Below are positions 1 to 8,288 of a stretch of DNA of 64,000 bases, one piece after another. Made by a program: the position numbers and the translations under genes. Positions within the stretch are counted from its first letter, which is position 1. Every line of letters starts with the position of its first letter. Source of the stretch: Sulfurovum lithotrophicum (lineage in GTDB: Bacteria > Campylobacterota > Campylobacteria > Campylobacterales > Sulfurovaceae). The DNA lies in the NCBI RefSeq assembly GCF_000987835.1, contig NZ_CP011308.1, forward strand, positions 434,001 through 498,000, given 5' to 3'. The notes beneath the pieces were generated by a model that searched no databases, had not been told where the DNA came from, and saw nothing but the letters and a program-made list of their open reading frames with translations.

Positions 1-1196
1 ATACGCTCATCATCACTTTCTGGCAGGAGGATGCGCTTGCGTAAGGAACGTGCCTGTTCAAAAAGGCTGTACTGGAACATGAGGGGTGTCATTACATTGT
101 TTTGGCTCTGTCTGAATTTCTGGGCTATTCTCTCTTTGTCGACATATTTGTCGAAGAGCGCTTTGACCAGCGTGATCTTGTCTGTGTCTTCGGGACTGAT
201 CTTTGCCCGAACCTCCGCCACTGCAATTGCTGTTTCATAGCTGTCACTGTGTATGGTAAAAATGGGAATAGGAGCAGAAGTGGAAAAATCCTTGATCAGA
301 TCGATAATGGTATTGCTGGGTTCTATACCTCCACTGAGTATCATTCCGACGATGTTGGGATGATTCTTTGCTGCATAGGAGGTGAGAGAAGCCAGTATGA
401 TGTCATTACGGTCTGCGGGTACGATGATGAGGTCCTCGTCCGCAATGCGCTTGAGATAGTTTTCTACACCCATCGCCACGATCTTAGTGCTGCGCACCAA
501 ATGGTTGAGCTGCTCTTCTTCTCCCAAGATCATTTTGGCATCGAGTGTTTTGACGATCTGACGCAGTGTAGGTGTATCGACTTCCTTCACCTCGGGGAGA
601 ATATAGACCTGTTTCTCTTTTCCTGAATTTTCTACTTCCTGCAGTAGGGTTTCCATACAGTCCTCATCACAGCGGTTGACAAAGGTGGCAAGTTCGCCGC
701 AGCTTTCGGTTTTTATGGCCTCTGTGATGATCTGGATCTCATTGATGATCTCATCACTGTTCTTTTTCCAGGCATTGATCACAGGGATAAAAGCCGTACC
801 GAGATTTTTGGCGATCTTGAGGTTGATATCGAAATCAAAGGTAGAGGCAAACCGATTTCTCGGATACCCATCCATCATAACAAAATCATACTCCCTGTGC
901 AGCTTATCCACTTTGGCCATAAGCTCTTCAAAGAATGTCTCTTCACGGTCATCTGCAAAGGCCTGGATGACCTCTGACTCAGTGAATCCATAACAGGCTT
1001 CATAGGGGATTTTCAGCCCGAAATGTTCACGCATGAAACCGATGTGGGTCTCATCTTCTTTTCGGTCAGGAATGACGGGGCGGAAAAAAGCGACATTGGT
1101 ATAGCGCCCTTTCAGCATCTCCATGAAGCCTATAGCAATGATCATTGTGCCCGACTGGGGTTCCGTGGAAGCGATGTAGATGCTGGCATGTTGCAT
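1..1196 (-). CDS. pta: Phosphate acetyltransferase, N-terminal part (partial)
   Basis: The reverse frame is open from an ATG at 1196 to the left edge of the window, giving 398 codons without a stop, so the gene is cut by the window. The enzyme interconverts acetyl-CoA and acetyl phosphate in the cytoplasm. Residues 8-23 hold a P-loop-like start (STEPQSGT), as in the AAA_26/dethiobiotin-synthetase-like domain of long Pta proteins. A DRTGG-type domain follows at about 215-330 (NHLVRSTKIVAMGVEN, PADRNDIILASL). The last visible residues (MFQYSLFEQA, LLPESDDER) begin the catalytic PTA domain. The start is supported by AAAGGA about 5 bases upstream. The usual partner ackA would lie beyond the edge. 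The gene is divergent from the RSH-like gene at 1296. The identification is firm; the missing half cannot be judged. Confidence 0.88.
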   Translation of the reverse strand, partial: MQHASIYIASTEPQSGTMIIAIGFMEMLKGRYTNVAFFRPVIPDRKEDETHIGFMREHFGLKIPYEACYGFTESEVIQAFADDREETFFEELMAKVDKLHREYDFVMMDGYPRNRFASTFDFDINLKIAKNLGTAFIPVINAWKKNSDEIINEIQIITEAIKTESCGELATFVNRCDEDCMETLLQEVENSGKEKQVYILPEVKEVDTPTLRQIVKTLDAKMILGEEEQLNHLVRSTKIVAMGVENYLKRIADEDLIIVPADRNDIILASLTSYAAKNHPNIVGMILSGGIEPSNTIIDLIKDFSTSAPIPIFTIHSDSYETAIAVAEVRAKISPEDTDKITLVKALFDKYVDKERIAQKFRQSQNNVMTPLMFQYSLFEQARSLRKRILLPESDDER

Positions 1197-1248
1197 GCAG
1201 ATCCTTTTTCAAGATATAGGTATGATTTTAACATAAAACATCAAAAGG

Positions 1249-1254
1249 TATAAT
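1249..1254 (+). promoter_or_regulatory. Candidate -10 box for the RelA/SpoT-like gene
   Basis: A perfect TATAAT lies 41 bases upstream of the ATG at 1296, inside the 99-base divergent gap between pta and the RSH-like gene. No convincing -35 box is seen at the right distance. The gene itself has AGGA five bases before its start. Confidence 0.4.
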
Positions 1255-1295
1255 GTCACTATTGTTTCATTGCCGCACAAATATTTAGGATAATC

Positions 1296-3419
1296 ATGCA
1301 TTCATATATAGAGATCTTCAACTTTACGCCAACCCCAGAATATAGACCGCTTGAAAGCCTTGCCCCCATCATAAGGGAAAGTATGCTTAACCAAAAGGCA
1401 GCAGCTGTTCTGGGAGAAGGTGGGCTGGATACATTTGCGCTAAAGATCCTGGAATGCATGCAAGTCTATTACCGCCTTGTAGGCATCAATGAAGAGGTGA
1501 TAGCAGGGAAGGGCAGTGTAGTGCCGCAGGGAATACTGCCAAGGTTCACTGAAGGGCTGATACACTATTTTCAGGCTCTCAAAGAGGATATGGCAGGGAA
1601 CAAAGAGATCGCAGTTCTTCAGAATTCCGGGATCACGACGATCAAAATACGTTACAAATATACGGAGAGTGTGATCAAAAAACTCGTCAAACTGGGGCTT
1701 AATGATCCGGCTCTACTAGATGATCCTCTCAGTATATTTATGAAAGGCGGGGCACTGCATGACCTGATCGGTATGCTTTTTATCTGTTCAAGCCCCTATG
1801 AGCGCGAGTGGGCGGCAAGGGCACTTTACAGCTTTTTTGATTATGAGCACCGAACGGATGACCATTTGCTGTACGGGTTTTACAGTGTGAAAAGAAAGAG
1901 CGGATACCGTGGCCTGCACTGCGACCATACCCGTTTCTATCCTCGTTTCGATACACGTTTCAAAGAGGAAAAACCATTGGAAGATGATATTTTTGAACTG
2001 TATGATCCTGTGATGTCCGAAATTGAAATACTAGATCGTTTCAGATATTTCTTTAATATCGAGATACAGTTGCATACGGCGTTTGAAAACCTTTGGGCTG
2101 GTATGGAACATAGAAACAGTTACAATATTCAGGCCAAAGGGGCAGGCCGGAGTGAAAAGATCGCTGTGCAGTGGAACCTGCTTTCCGATACGATGAAAAA
2201 CCTTGAAATACAGTTTGAACGCTTACAGGTCGATACTGAACAGGCCCGTTTCGATGTAGGGTACCGTCAAGGATATACCTTTGTCAAAAATGTATTGGAA
2301 CGGTTGGATACGTCGGCATATCAGACCTATCTTTCGTATGTAAAAAAGAGTGAATCGCTTGAAACACTGCTCAAGGACCATGAGATCTCAAGACAGGGGT
2401 ATGTGGAAGAGGCTTATAGACTTTCAAAAGAACTTGAAGTGATCGCCAAAGTGCAGAACTACCCGACGGTGAAGATCCTTTTTTTAATGCAGAGTGCCTT
2501 TATGCATTATGGGCTGGCCAACCACCGAAGCTATTTCAACAGTGAAGATATCTACCGTTTTGTACAGGAGGCATTAAGACGTTATCTTGATATTTATGAA
2601 CTGCTCAAAGCAGATGAGAGTATCTATAAATGCAATCTTTTGATGATCATCGTGATCCTCCGCTATCATCAGTTGGCACAGCAGTATGGCCTGGGCCTGA
2701 TTCATACGGGAGAAGGGGTAATGAGTGAAGAGGAACTTGCTCTTGTCAATTATGCGACGAATCTCAGGCTTTTTAAAGACCTTCTGACCCAGCTCAATGA
2801 ATTGACACCTGAAGAGTTGAGTGAGATCAAAAATGATGATACCGCTTTTTTGAAAATGATACACCGTACCGATGTACTTGCCAGAGAGTGGGAACTGCTC
2901 ATGAATGAGTCACCGCAGGAGCATGCGCATATAGATAAAGAGGTGGCACGTTTCAGAACACGTTATGTTACGTCTGAACTCCTGGAACATTTTAAAACCC
3001 TGCTTGAGAATAATAAGATCAAAAATGTCAGTTACCTGGTGAAGTTCTATACAACGCTGGTATGGCATGGGCTGATCGTTCCTCTGGATGCACTTGTACA
3101 GATCATCCACTATTCTGCCTATGACAAGATTAAGACAAGTGATCTTTTTTATTATGAACTGGCTGCCTACAAGTTTTTGGTAGTGGAGGGGTGTGAAAGT
3201 ATGAAGGACTGTTCCATAAGGAAAGAGCTCCGTAAGATGCCTGAGGAGAGAAAAAGACACTTTGGAGATTTTCACCGTAAAAATATGATACGGCAGATTT
3301 TCAAAATTTATAAAAATGAACCGCATTTTACCTTTTTGCGGGCTAAGTTCCGTTTTGAGCAGCTCACAACGATCCCCTTCAAGATGGATCACTTCAGTGA
3401 AACAATAACGAATACATGA
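1296..3419 (+). CDS. RelA/SpoT-type nucleotide synthetase domain protein with long unknown C-terminus
   Basis: The protein has 707 residues. Residues about 100-280 carry the RelA/SpoT synthetase pattern in order: an R-x-K basic stretch (R119, K121, then K128/K129), an HDLIG segment with D156 at the place of the Mg-binding Asp, a G-loop-like KSGYRGLH at 201-208, and EIQLHT with E256, followed by WAGMEH at 267-272. These are the residues used for pyrophosphate transfer to GDP/GTP in RSH proteins, so (p)ppGpp or a related alarmone synthesis is the best guess. There is no HD hydrolase domain before it and no TGS or ACT domain after it. Residues 300-707 look mostly helical and I do not recognise them. 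The gene converges on ppx/gppA, with stop codons 20 bases apart. The domain call is good; activity and substrate are inferred. Confidence 0.72.
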   Translation: MHSYIEIFNFTPTPEYRPLESLAPIIRESMLNQKAAAVLGEGGLDTFALKILECMQVYYRLVGINEEVIAGKGSVVPQGILPRFTEGLIHYFQALKEDMAGNKEIAVLQNSGITTIKIRYKYTESVIKKLVKLGLNDPALLDDPLSIFMKGGALHDLIGMLFICSSPYEREWAARALYSFFDYEHRTDDHLLYGFYSVKRKSGYRGLHCDHTRFYPRFDTRFKEEKPLEDDIFELYDPVMSEIEILDRFRYFFNIEIQLHTAFENLWAGMEHRNSYNIQAKGAGRSEKIAVQWNLLSDTMKNLEIQFERLQVDTEQARFDVGYRQGYTFVKNVLERLDTSAYQTYLSYVKKSESLETLLKDHEISRQGYVEEAYRLSKELEVIAKVQNYPTVKILFLMQSAFMHYGLANHRSYFNSEDIYRFVQEALRRYLDIYELLKADESIYKCNLLMIIVILRYHQLAQQYGLGLIHTGEGVMSEEELALVNYATNLRLFKDLLTQLNELTPEELSEIKNDDTAFLKMIHRTDVLAREWELLMNESPQEHAHIDKEVARFRTRYVTSELLEHFKTLLENNKIKNVSYLVKFYTTLVWHGLIVPLDALVQIIHYSAYDKIKTSDLFYYELAAYKFLVVEGCESMKDCSIRKELRKMPEERKRHFGDFHRKNMIRQIFKIYKNEPHFTFLRAKFRFEQLTTIPFKMDHFSETITNT

Positions 3420-3438
3420 TGTGTATATGTGGTAAGAG

Positions 3439-4965
3439 TCAGGATATTCCCAATGCTTTGTTTTTAGGTATTTTATTTCTGTCTTTGATGATGATGGCGA
3501 AAGGTACAGGCTTTTCAAGTTTTCTGATCTTCTCTTTTGCCAGATAGAGTGGTTGGTCCGATGTGATCGTCAATGTTTTGTCTTTATAGCCGAAATCGAT
3601 CTGTGCGGAGTGTGACGTTTCATGCAGAAATACGGTTAGTGTATAGATGAAACTAAGCCAGAGAAGGGTCTTTTTTTCAGGAAGAATCACACTGTATTCC
3701 TCGACAAGCGGTTGGTAGAGTAGCTCTCTACCGTGTATACGCAGCAGTGAGGAGACAAGGACTATCTCTTCATGGGTGAATCCGTAGTTCAACTCCTGTA
3801 TAGCAATATAAAAGGCTGTTTCATGAGAGTTGTATACATTGAGTATTTCTCCGATATAGGAGAGTTTCAGTGCCCAGGTGAGCTCATTTTTATAACGTCT
3901 GTCATCTTTGATCTCTTTTTGCATGACCTTGTAGAGTCTTGAGGCGATCTTCAGTTTTCCACGGTTCTTCTGTTCCAGTTTGATGAGAGGATGAAAACGG
4001 TCCAGGATAGAGGTAACGCTAGGATTGATATCTTTGGGGAAAGCAAGGCCTTCGTTTCTGAGCATTTGTTCGAGAAAAACACCTTCACGTACTCCAACCG
4101 CACTACTGACTACTTTTTGGGTACCGAGACGAGAAAGGATCTCGCTAAAGATCAAAGTCCCCTCACGGATAGTATCGTAGCGGCTCTTTTTCAGGTTGAA
4201 TTTTTTAAGGCCTTTGGCAGAGCTTCTGGGAATGGCATCGAAATAGTTCCTCCATGCTTTAACCTCATAGGTAAAGGCGTGCAGTTTGTCCAGAGGATGC
4301 TTACTGCGTTTCATGACCCCTTTGCTGAGTGCCCTTGCCGTACCGCCTATGCCGACAGCTACACTATGCCTGAACTTGGCAGGCAGTTTTTCAAGCTCCT
4401 GATGTATGAATGCTTTGGCATGCATATTGCTCTCTTTAACAGAACACTCTTTGTCAAAGAAGAGTTCTTTAAGGCGGACGGTACCGAGATCGAGAGAATG
4501 GGTATCAATAATGCGTCCATTCTCGATCAGGGCGATATCGGAAGAGCCTCCGCCGATATCGATGGTAATGGCATCATTGAGGGGAAGCAGGTTGTTCGCG
4601 GCGATTGCACCGAGTTTGGCTTCCTCTTTCCCGTTGATGACCTTGATATGGAGCCCAAGTTCTTTTTTGATCCACTTGACAAATAGATTTCCGTTGGGTG
4701 CATCACGAAGTGCGGAGGTCGCCACACAGATCGTTTTGCGTACCTGATATTTATGGATGGTATAGATGAAAGACTGAAGTGCAAGAAAAGCACGTTCTAT
4801 GCCGGCAGGCTGGAGGTAGCCCTCTTTTTCATAAGCCCCTTCGCCTATACGTACCTTTGATTTCTGTTCACAGATGAGATGGAAGCCGTAATGGCTACTC
4901 CTTTCAAAAATGACCAGCCTGGCCGAGTTGGAACCGATATCGATGATCGCGGTCCGTTTGGCCAT
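3439..4965 (-). CDS. ppx: Ppx/GppA family exopolyphosphatase / pppGpp phosphohydrolase
   Basis: This 508-residue protein belongs to the ASKHA-fold Ppx/GppA phosphatases, which remove terminal phosphates from polyphosphate or turn pppGpp into ppGpp. The phosphate-binding loops are intact: DIGSNSARLVIF at 9-20, ATSALRDAPN at 82-91, a GKEEAKLGA segment at 112-120 with the catalytic Glu, and DIGGGSSD at 136-143. The C-terminal 200 residues fit the helical HD-like domain of the longer Ppx form. The gene lies seven bases after the ferredoxin gene on the same strand, so they are probably cotranscribed. It faces the RSH-like gene tail to tail. Ppx and GppA activities cannot be told apart from sequence here. 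Confidence 0.88.
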   Translation of the reverse strand: MAKRTAIIDIGSNSARLVIFERSSHYGFHLICEQKSKVRIGEGAYEKEGYLQPAGIERAFLALQSFIYTIHKYQVRKTICVATSALRDAPNGNLFVKWIKKELGLHIKVINGKEEAKLGAIAANNLLPLNDAITIDIGGGSSDIALIENGRIIDTHSLDLGTVRLKELFFDKECSVKESNMHAKAFIHQELEKLPAKFRHSVAVGIGGTARALSKGVMKRSKHPLDKLHAFTYEVKAWRNYFDAIPRSSAKGLKKFNLKKSRYDTIREGTLIFSEILSRLGTQKVVSSAVGVREGVFLEQMLRNEGLAFPKDINPSVTSILDRFHPLIKLEQKNRGKLKIASRLYKVMQKEIKDDRRYKNELTWALKLSYIGEILNVYNSHETAFYIAIQELNYGFTHEEIVLVSSLLRIHGRELLYQPLVEEYSVILPEKKTLLWLSFIYTLTVFLHETSHSAQIDFGYKDKTLTITSDQPLYLAKEKIRKLEKPVPFAIIIKDRNKIPKNKALGIS

Positions 4966-4972
4966 GACCTAG

Positions 4973-5224
4973 CTACTCTTCTTCCTGCAGTTTTTTATAT
5001 TTGAATTTCAGTTCTTCAATGTTCTCGACATTGTCCGGGTCAGAGATAATGCAGTCTACCGGGCACACAGCGATACACTGCGGTTCATCGAAATGTCCTA
5101 CGCACTCGGTACAGCGGTCTGCATCTATAATATAAATTGGGTCATTCTCTTCGATCGCCTCGTTGGGACACTCTTCTCTACACGCGTCACATGCTATACA
5201 TTCATCAGTTATTAAAAGCGCCAT
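4973..5224 (-). CDS. fdxA: 2[4Fe-4S] ferredoxin
   Basis: This is an 83-residue cytoplasmic electron carrier. Its first cysteine group is C9-x2-C12-x2-C15-x3-C19-P. The second is C38-x2-C41-x8-C50-x3-C54-P, with the eight-residue insertion between its second and third Cys that marks the Alvin/YfhL-type ferredoxins common in Campylobacterota. The C-terminus is a short acidic helix rich in Glu and Lys, also typical. AGAGGAAAT lies just before the ATG. It heads a two-gene unit with ppx. The electron donors and acceptors are unknown from context. Confidence 0.9.
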   Translation of the reverse strand: MALLITDECIACDACREECPNEAIEENDPIYIIDADRCTECVGHFDEPQCIAVCPVDCIISDPDNVENIEELKFKYKKLQEEE

Positions 5225-5361
5225 TATTTCCTCTGTTTTCGGCCTCTCTATGAGGACCGTTAGTTATGTATTCGAGTTATAACCCAATAAACCTTATGCT
5301 TTATTTAAAAAAAGGGTAAAAAAGAGCTTTGGGGAAAATTTGGAAAGCGAAGGAGCAGATT

Positions 5362-5388
5362 GGGGTACCTGTGGGTCAGGAGTACCCC
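5362..5388. terminator. Hairpin after hsrA, possible terminator
   Basis: GGGGTAC at 5362-5368 pairs with GTACCCC at 5382-5388, with a further CTG/CAG pairing inside the loop. It begins seven bases after the hsrA stop codon on the reverse strand. No T-run follows, so termination would be weak or factor-dependent. Confidence 0.4.
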
Positions 5389-5394
5389 GTATTA

Positions 5395-6066
5395 TTAGGA
5401 TATTTTTTTGGGAAAACAGAATCTGTAGCCGCGTCTTCTAACTGTTTCAATGGTAGTGATGTCAAGTGGTTTGTCCATCTTCTGGCGGATCTGGTTAATG
5501 GCGACCTCAATGACATTGGGGGTAACAAGTTCTGGTTCTTCCCAGATAGCATCGAGCAATTGCTCTTTGGAAACGATCTGGTCTTTATGCATAGCAAGGT
5601 GTGTCAATACTTCGAAGGGTTTTCCCTTGAGCTCTATCTCATTTCCCTGGTAAATGATCTTCTCTTCTTCCGGGTTAATGATTAGCTCTTCGATCTCGAT
5701 AATGTTGGAAATGCCGAAGCGCAGTTTGGCTTCGATACGGATGAGCAGTATATCCTCGTCGATCGGTTTGCGGATGAAATCGTCTGCACCGGAACGAAGC
5801 GCCTCTATTTCAGTCTCTTTGCTTGGATCTTCCGAGAGAATAATGACGGAAGTCTTGTGTGCCTCTTTTTTGATATCTGCAATGAGCGCGGTATTAGGTT
5901 TGCCTGTACCCCATCCTATCAGTACGAGATCGTAGTTACGGATATCGAGGTAGTATTTGGCATCACCCATGTTCTCAGCCAGATCACACTGGTAATTGTT
6001 CTCTACAAGTACTTTCTCCAGAGTGTTGCCCAGGATCTTGTCTTCTTCAATGATCAATACTCTCAT
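5395..6066 (-). CDS. hsrA: Orphan OmpR-family response regulator, HsrA/HP1043 type
   Basis: The 223-residue protein has a receiver-like domain (1-115) and a winged-helix DNA-binding domain (about 122-220). From GKPFEVLTH through QIVSKEQLLDAIWEEPE to RRRGYRFC it matches from memory the Helicobacter pylori HsrA (HP1043) winged helix almost residue for residue. HsrA is an essential regulator that works without phosphorylation. The phospho-acceptor Asp expected after YDLVLI is replaced by Gly (G51, in IGWGTG), although the acidic pocket EED at 7-9 remains. No histidine kinase gene is adjacent. In Helicobacter and Campylobacter (CosR) this family controls housekeeping, redox and stress genes. The neighbour is the ferredoxin-ppx unit, on the same strand. 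Confidence 0.92.
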   Translation of the reverse strand: MRVLIIEEDKILGNTLEKVLVENNYQCDLAENMGDAKYYLDIRNYDLVLIGWGTGKPNTALIADIKKEAHKTSVIILSEDPSKETEIEALRSGADDFIRKPIDEDILLIRIEAKLRFGISNIIEIEELIINPEEEKIIYQGNEIELKGKPFEVLTHLAMHKDQIVSKEQLLDAIWEEPELVTPNVIEVAINQIRQKMDKPLDITTIETVRRRGYRFCFPKKIS

Positions 6067-6154
6067 TTGAATCCTTTATTTTTTACGTGTTACGTGTATC
6101 ATATATAATCTGCTTACTCTCTTTAAACCTGCATTTCGTAATATTCGGATTAAA

Positions 6155-6175
6155 GTTAAACCATTCTTAATTATA
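6155..6175 (-). promoter_or_regulatory. Candidate hsrA promoter -10 with overlapping HsrA-like box
   Basis: On the reverse strand TATAAT occupies 6175-6170 and is followed at once by ATTAAG-N5-TTTAAC (6171-6155). This resembles, with two mismatches, the TTTAAG-N5-TTTAAG direct repeat I recall as the HsrA (HP1043) binding site. It would overlap the transcription start, giving a 5' leader near 97 bases. Autoregulation is an inference. Confidence 0.35.
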
Positions 6176-6195
6176 TCATAAAACAAGAGGTTCCT

Positions 6196-6219
6196 GAAAG
6201 TTTTTTTAAAAAAACTTTC
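6196..6219. terminator. Perfect 24-bp palindrome after folB
   Basis: GAAAG, seven T, seven A and CTTTC form a perfect palindrome just after the folB stop. As RNA it gives a 5-bp mixed stem plus A-U pairs and may end folB-plsY transcription ahead of the hsrA promoter. Confidence 0.45.
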
Positions 6220-6221
6220 TC

Positions 6222-6551
6222 TCAGTTCAAAATCCAGTGGTTACTCAGGGCAACATGGCATTGGGGAAGGATGTTCGGTTTTGTGATCTTCAGTGTAAGA
6301 TCCGTTATCTGTGGGTAGGTAGATGTGATAATGCTTTTCAGGCCAAGGAGGGCTTCCTCGAGCAGTTCGTAGCGCTTCTCTTTGAGCTCTTTTTCTATCA
6401 ATATGACAATATCGCCATAGTCGACAAAACTCTCTTCATTGTAGGCATAGTCCGCTGTCATATCGATAATAACCCTCTGTGTATGTTCGCGTTCAAAATC
6501 AAGAAGGCCGATAATGATATCGAGCGTCAGTGCTTCAATATGGATGGTCAT
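6222..6551 (-). CDS. folB: Dihydroneopterin aldolase
   Basis: This 109-residue enzyme splits 7,8-dihydroneopterin into 6-hydroxymethyl-dihydropterin and glycolaldehyde in folate synthesis. The family marks are present: an N-terminal IHIEALTLDIIIGLLDFERE strand with the conserved Glu near position 20-22, the DYGDI segment at 44-48, and LKITKPN at 87-93, whose Lys91 is at the catalytic lysine position. It starts directly on the base after the plsY stop region, so the two are cotranscribed. The length is normal to slightly short for the family. Confidence 0.85.
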   Translation of the reverse strand: MTIHIEALTLDIIIGLLDFEREHTQRVIIDMTADYAYNEESFVDYGDIVILIEKELKEKRYELLEEALLGLKSIITSTYPQITDLTLKITKPNILPQCHVALSNHWILN

Positions 6552-7163
6552 TTAGACTTTGGCCTCCTCGTGCTTGAAAAGACGGACAATGTTGGGAATA
6601 TGTTTGTAAAAGATGATAATAGCGATGATCCAGATAGGGGCATGTGAACCGATCCCCGGTACGACAGGGTAGAGGATGTACGAAGCGATGATAAATGCTG
6701 TCAGTGCAATGAGAGAAGAGAGAGAAGAGATCTTCAACCCTTTGCCTGCTGCGAGCCAGACAACAATGGCAATAAGGGCCGGGATCGGCATCATGACCAG
6801 CAGTACGCCAAAACCTGTCGCTACGCCTTTGCCACCTTCGAACATGAGAAAAGCAGAGAAGCAGTGGCCTACGACAGAGAGAACAGCTATCGTCCAGAGG
6901 ACGCTTTCCGGGGCACCGAGCATCTTGGCGACAAGGATGACGATGATCCCCTTGATCGCATCAAGGAAGAGTGTGGCTGCCCCGAGCTTTTTGGCAAGTT
7001 TGGGATCTTTCTCTTTGACGACACGCAGTACGTTCGTTGCACCGATGTTCCCGCTTCCCGCATTTTTGATATCCACACCGGCGAACTGTTTTGCCAGCAG
7101 GTAACCGAAAGGGATGCCTGCAATGAGATAGGCCGAGAGGTAGAGGATAAGATTGATGTTCAT
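6552..7163 (-). CDS. plsY: Glycerol-3-phosphate acyltransferase PlsY
   Basis: This membrane enzyme transfers an acyl group from acyl-phosphate to glycerol 3-phosphate, the first step of phospholipid synthesis. It has about five membrane segments and the three PlsY motifs: GIPFGYLLA near the N-terminus, GSGNIGATNVLR around 38-49, and FEGGKGVATG near residue 115. I chose the ATG at 7163 (203 residues) because GGA lies seven bases upstream and the protein begins with the first membrane helix. An in-frame ATG four codons earlier is possible. The much longer open frame reaching 7961 is only the antisense of nadA. The gene abuts folB and is divergent from nadA. Confidence 0.92.
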   Translation of the reverse strand: MNINLILYLSAYLIAGIPFGYLLAKQFAGVDIKNAGSGNIGATNVLRVVKEKDPKLAKKLGAATLFLDAIKGIIVILVAKMLGAPESVLWTIAVLSVVGHCFSAFLMFEGGKGVATGFGVLLVMMPIPALIAIVVWLAAGKGLKISSLSSLIALTAFIIASYILYPVVPGIGSHAPIWIIAIIIFYKHIPNIVRLFKHEEAKV

Positions 7164-7210
7164 TATGAATTCCATGATTTGAATTTGATGGTGCAATTTT
7201 AACCGAATTT

Positions 7211-7219
7211 TGATAAAAT
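7211..7219 (+). promoter_or_regulatory. Extended -10 promoter candidate for nadA
   Basis: TGATAAAAT matches an extended -10 box (TGnTAAAAT) and lies 74 bases before the nadA start, within the divergent plsY/nadA gap. A GAAGGA ribosome site precedes the nadA ATG. No NadR- or NiaR-type operator is evident. Confidence 0.45.
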
Positions 7220-7292
7220 AGCCAGAAATTGTCATCAAGCTGCATGATAGTGAAGGCAGTACAGGGTGAAATTCGGGTTTTGAAGGAAAGCT

Positions 7293-8288
7293 ATGGGCAT
7301 AGATTATAAAGCAGAGATAGAGCGACTCAAGCAGGAACTTCCTGTCACCGTGGTTGCACACTACTATCAGAGGGATGAAGTTTTTGAGATGGCGGATATT
7401 ACCGGGGACAGTCTTGAACTGGCACGCAAATGTAAAGCGGACGAGAATCCCTGGGTAGTCTTCTGCGGTGTCGGTTTTATGGGGCAGAGCGTCAAGGTGA
7501 TCGCACCGGAAAAACGTGTTTTGATGCCAAAGATCGCCTGCTGTGCAATGGCGCGTATGATCGATGGAAGTTATTTTGACGATTCGATCGATTATATGGT
7601 GAAACATGGCATTGAAAAAGAGAATATACTGCCTATTACCTACATCAACTCTGATGCGACGGTCAAAGCGAAGGTCGGAGAGATGGGAGGGATGGTCTGT
7701 ACCTCCTCCAACGCCTTCAAGATCATCGAAAAAGGTCTGGAGAGCGGCAAGAAGATCCTCTTTGTTCCCGACAGATGTCTCGGGCAGAATTTTGCTATAC
7801 AAATGGGGTTGAAATCCTGCGTGATCGGTGAGGGTGAATGTGACCCCAAAGAGGCCGATGTCATCTGTTTCAACGGTTTCTGTTCCGTACACCAGCTCTT
7901 TACCCTGGACGATATCGAATTCTACCGCAACAAATTTCCGGGCATCAAGATAGCAGTACACCCGGAGTGTGATCCCAAGATAGTAGCTGCCGCAGATTTT
8001 TCAGGTTCGACCTCCCAGCTCATCAAGTATGTCTCCGAGCTTGACCCGGAACAGAAAGTGGCGGTGGGAACGGAATACAACCTGGTCAACCGCATGCGAA
8101 AGAAGAATACCTATGTCCTCTCGTCCACCAAACCGGAGTGCCCGACGATGAACGAAACGACACTCGAAGATCTCTACAATACCCTCAAATCCATCGAGGA
8201 CGATCAGCCGATCAACGAGATCGTGGTGGACCCGCATACGGTCAAGTATGCCAACCTTGCACTCGAGAGAATGCTGGAAATTAAATAG
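7293..8288 (+). CDS. nadA: Quinolinate synthase A
   Basis: This 331-residue [4Fe-4S] enzyme condenses iminoaspartate with dihydroxyacetone phosphate to quinolinate in de novo NAD synthesis. The HYYQRDEV motif at 23-30, the NSDATVK stretch near 119 and the VGTEYNLVNRM segment near 258-268 are characteristic. Likely cluster ligands are a Cys in ACCAMA (83/84), C197 in GFCSVH and C283 in PECPTMNETTL. The ATG has a GAAGGA site seven bases upstream. nadC follows after a repeat-filled gap of about 80 bases. nadB is not in the window, so the iminoaspartate source is unseen. Confidence 0.95.
   Translation: MGIDYKAEIERLKQELPVTVVAHYYQRDEVFEMADITGDSLELARKCKADENPWVVFCGVGFMGQSVKVIAPEKRVLMPKIACCAMARMIDGSYFDDSIDYMVKHGIEKENILPITYINSDATVKAKVGEMGGMVCTSSNAFKIIEKGLESGKKILFVPDRCLGQNFAIQMGLKSCVIGEGECDPKEADVICFNGFCSVHQLFTLDDIEFYRNKFPGIKIAVHPECDPKIVAAADFSGSTSQLIKYVSELDPEQKVAVGTEYNLVNRMRKKNTYVLSSTKPECPTMNETTLEDLYNTLKSIEDDQPINEIVVDPHTVKYANLALERMLEIK

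Noticed and set aside
102-1253. Forward open frames of up to 174 codons at the left edge
   Set aside because: They are antisense to pta, whose reverse frame is open over the whole stretch and matches the family.
7164-7961. N-terminal extension of plsY to a 469-codon frame
   Set aside because: The extension is antisense to nadA; PlsY begins at its first membrane helix at 7163.
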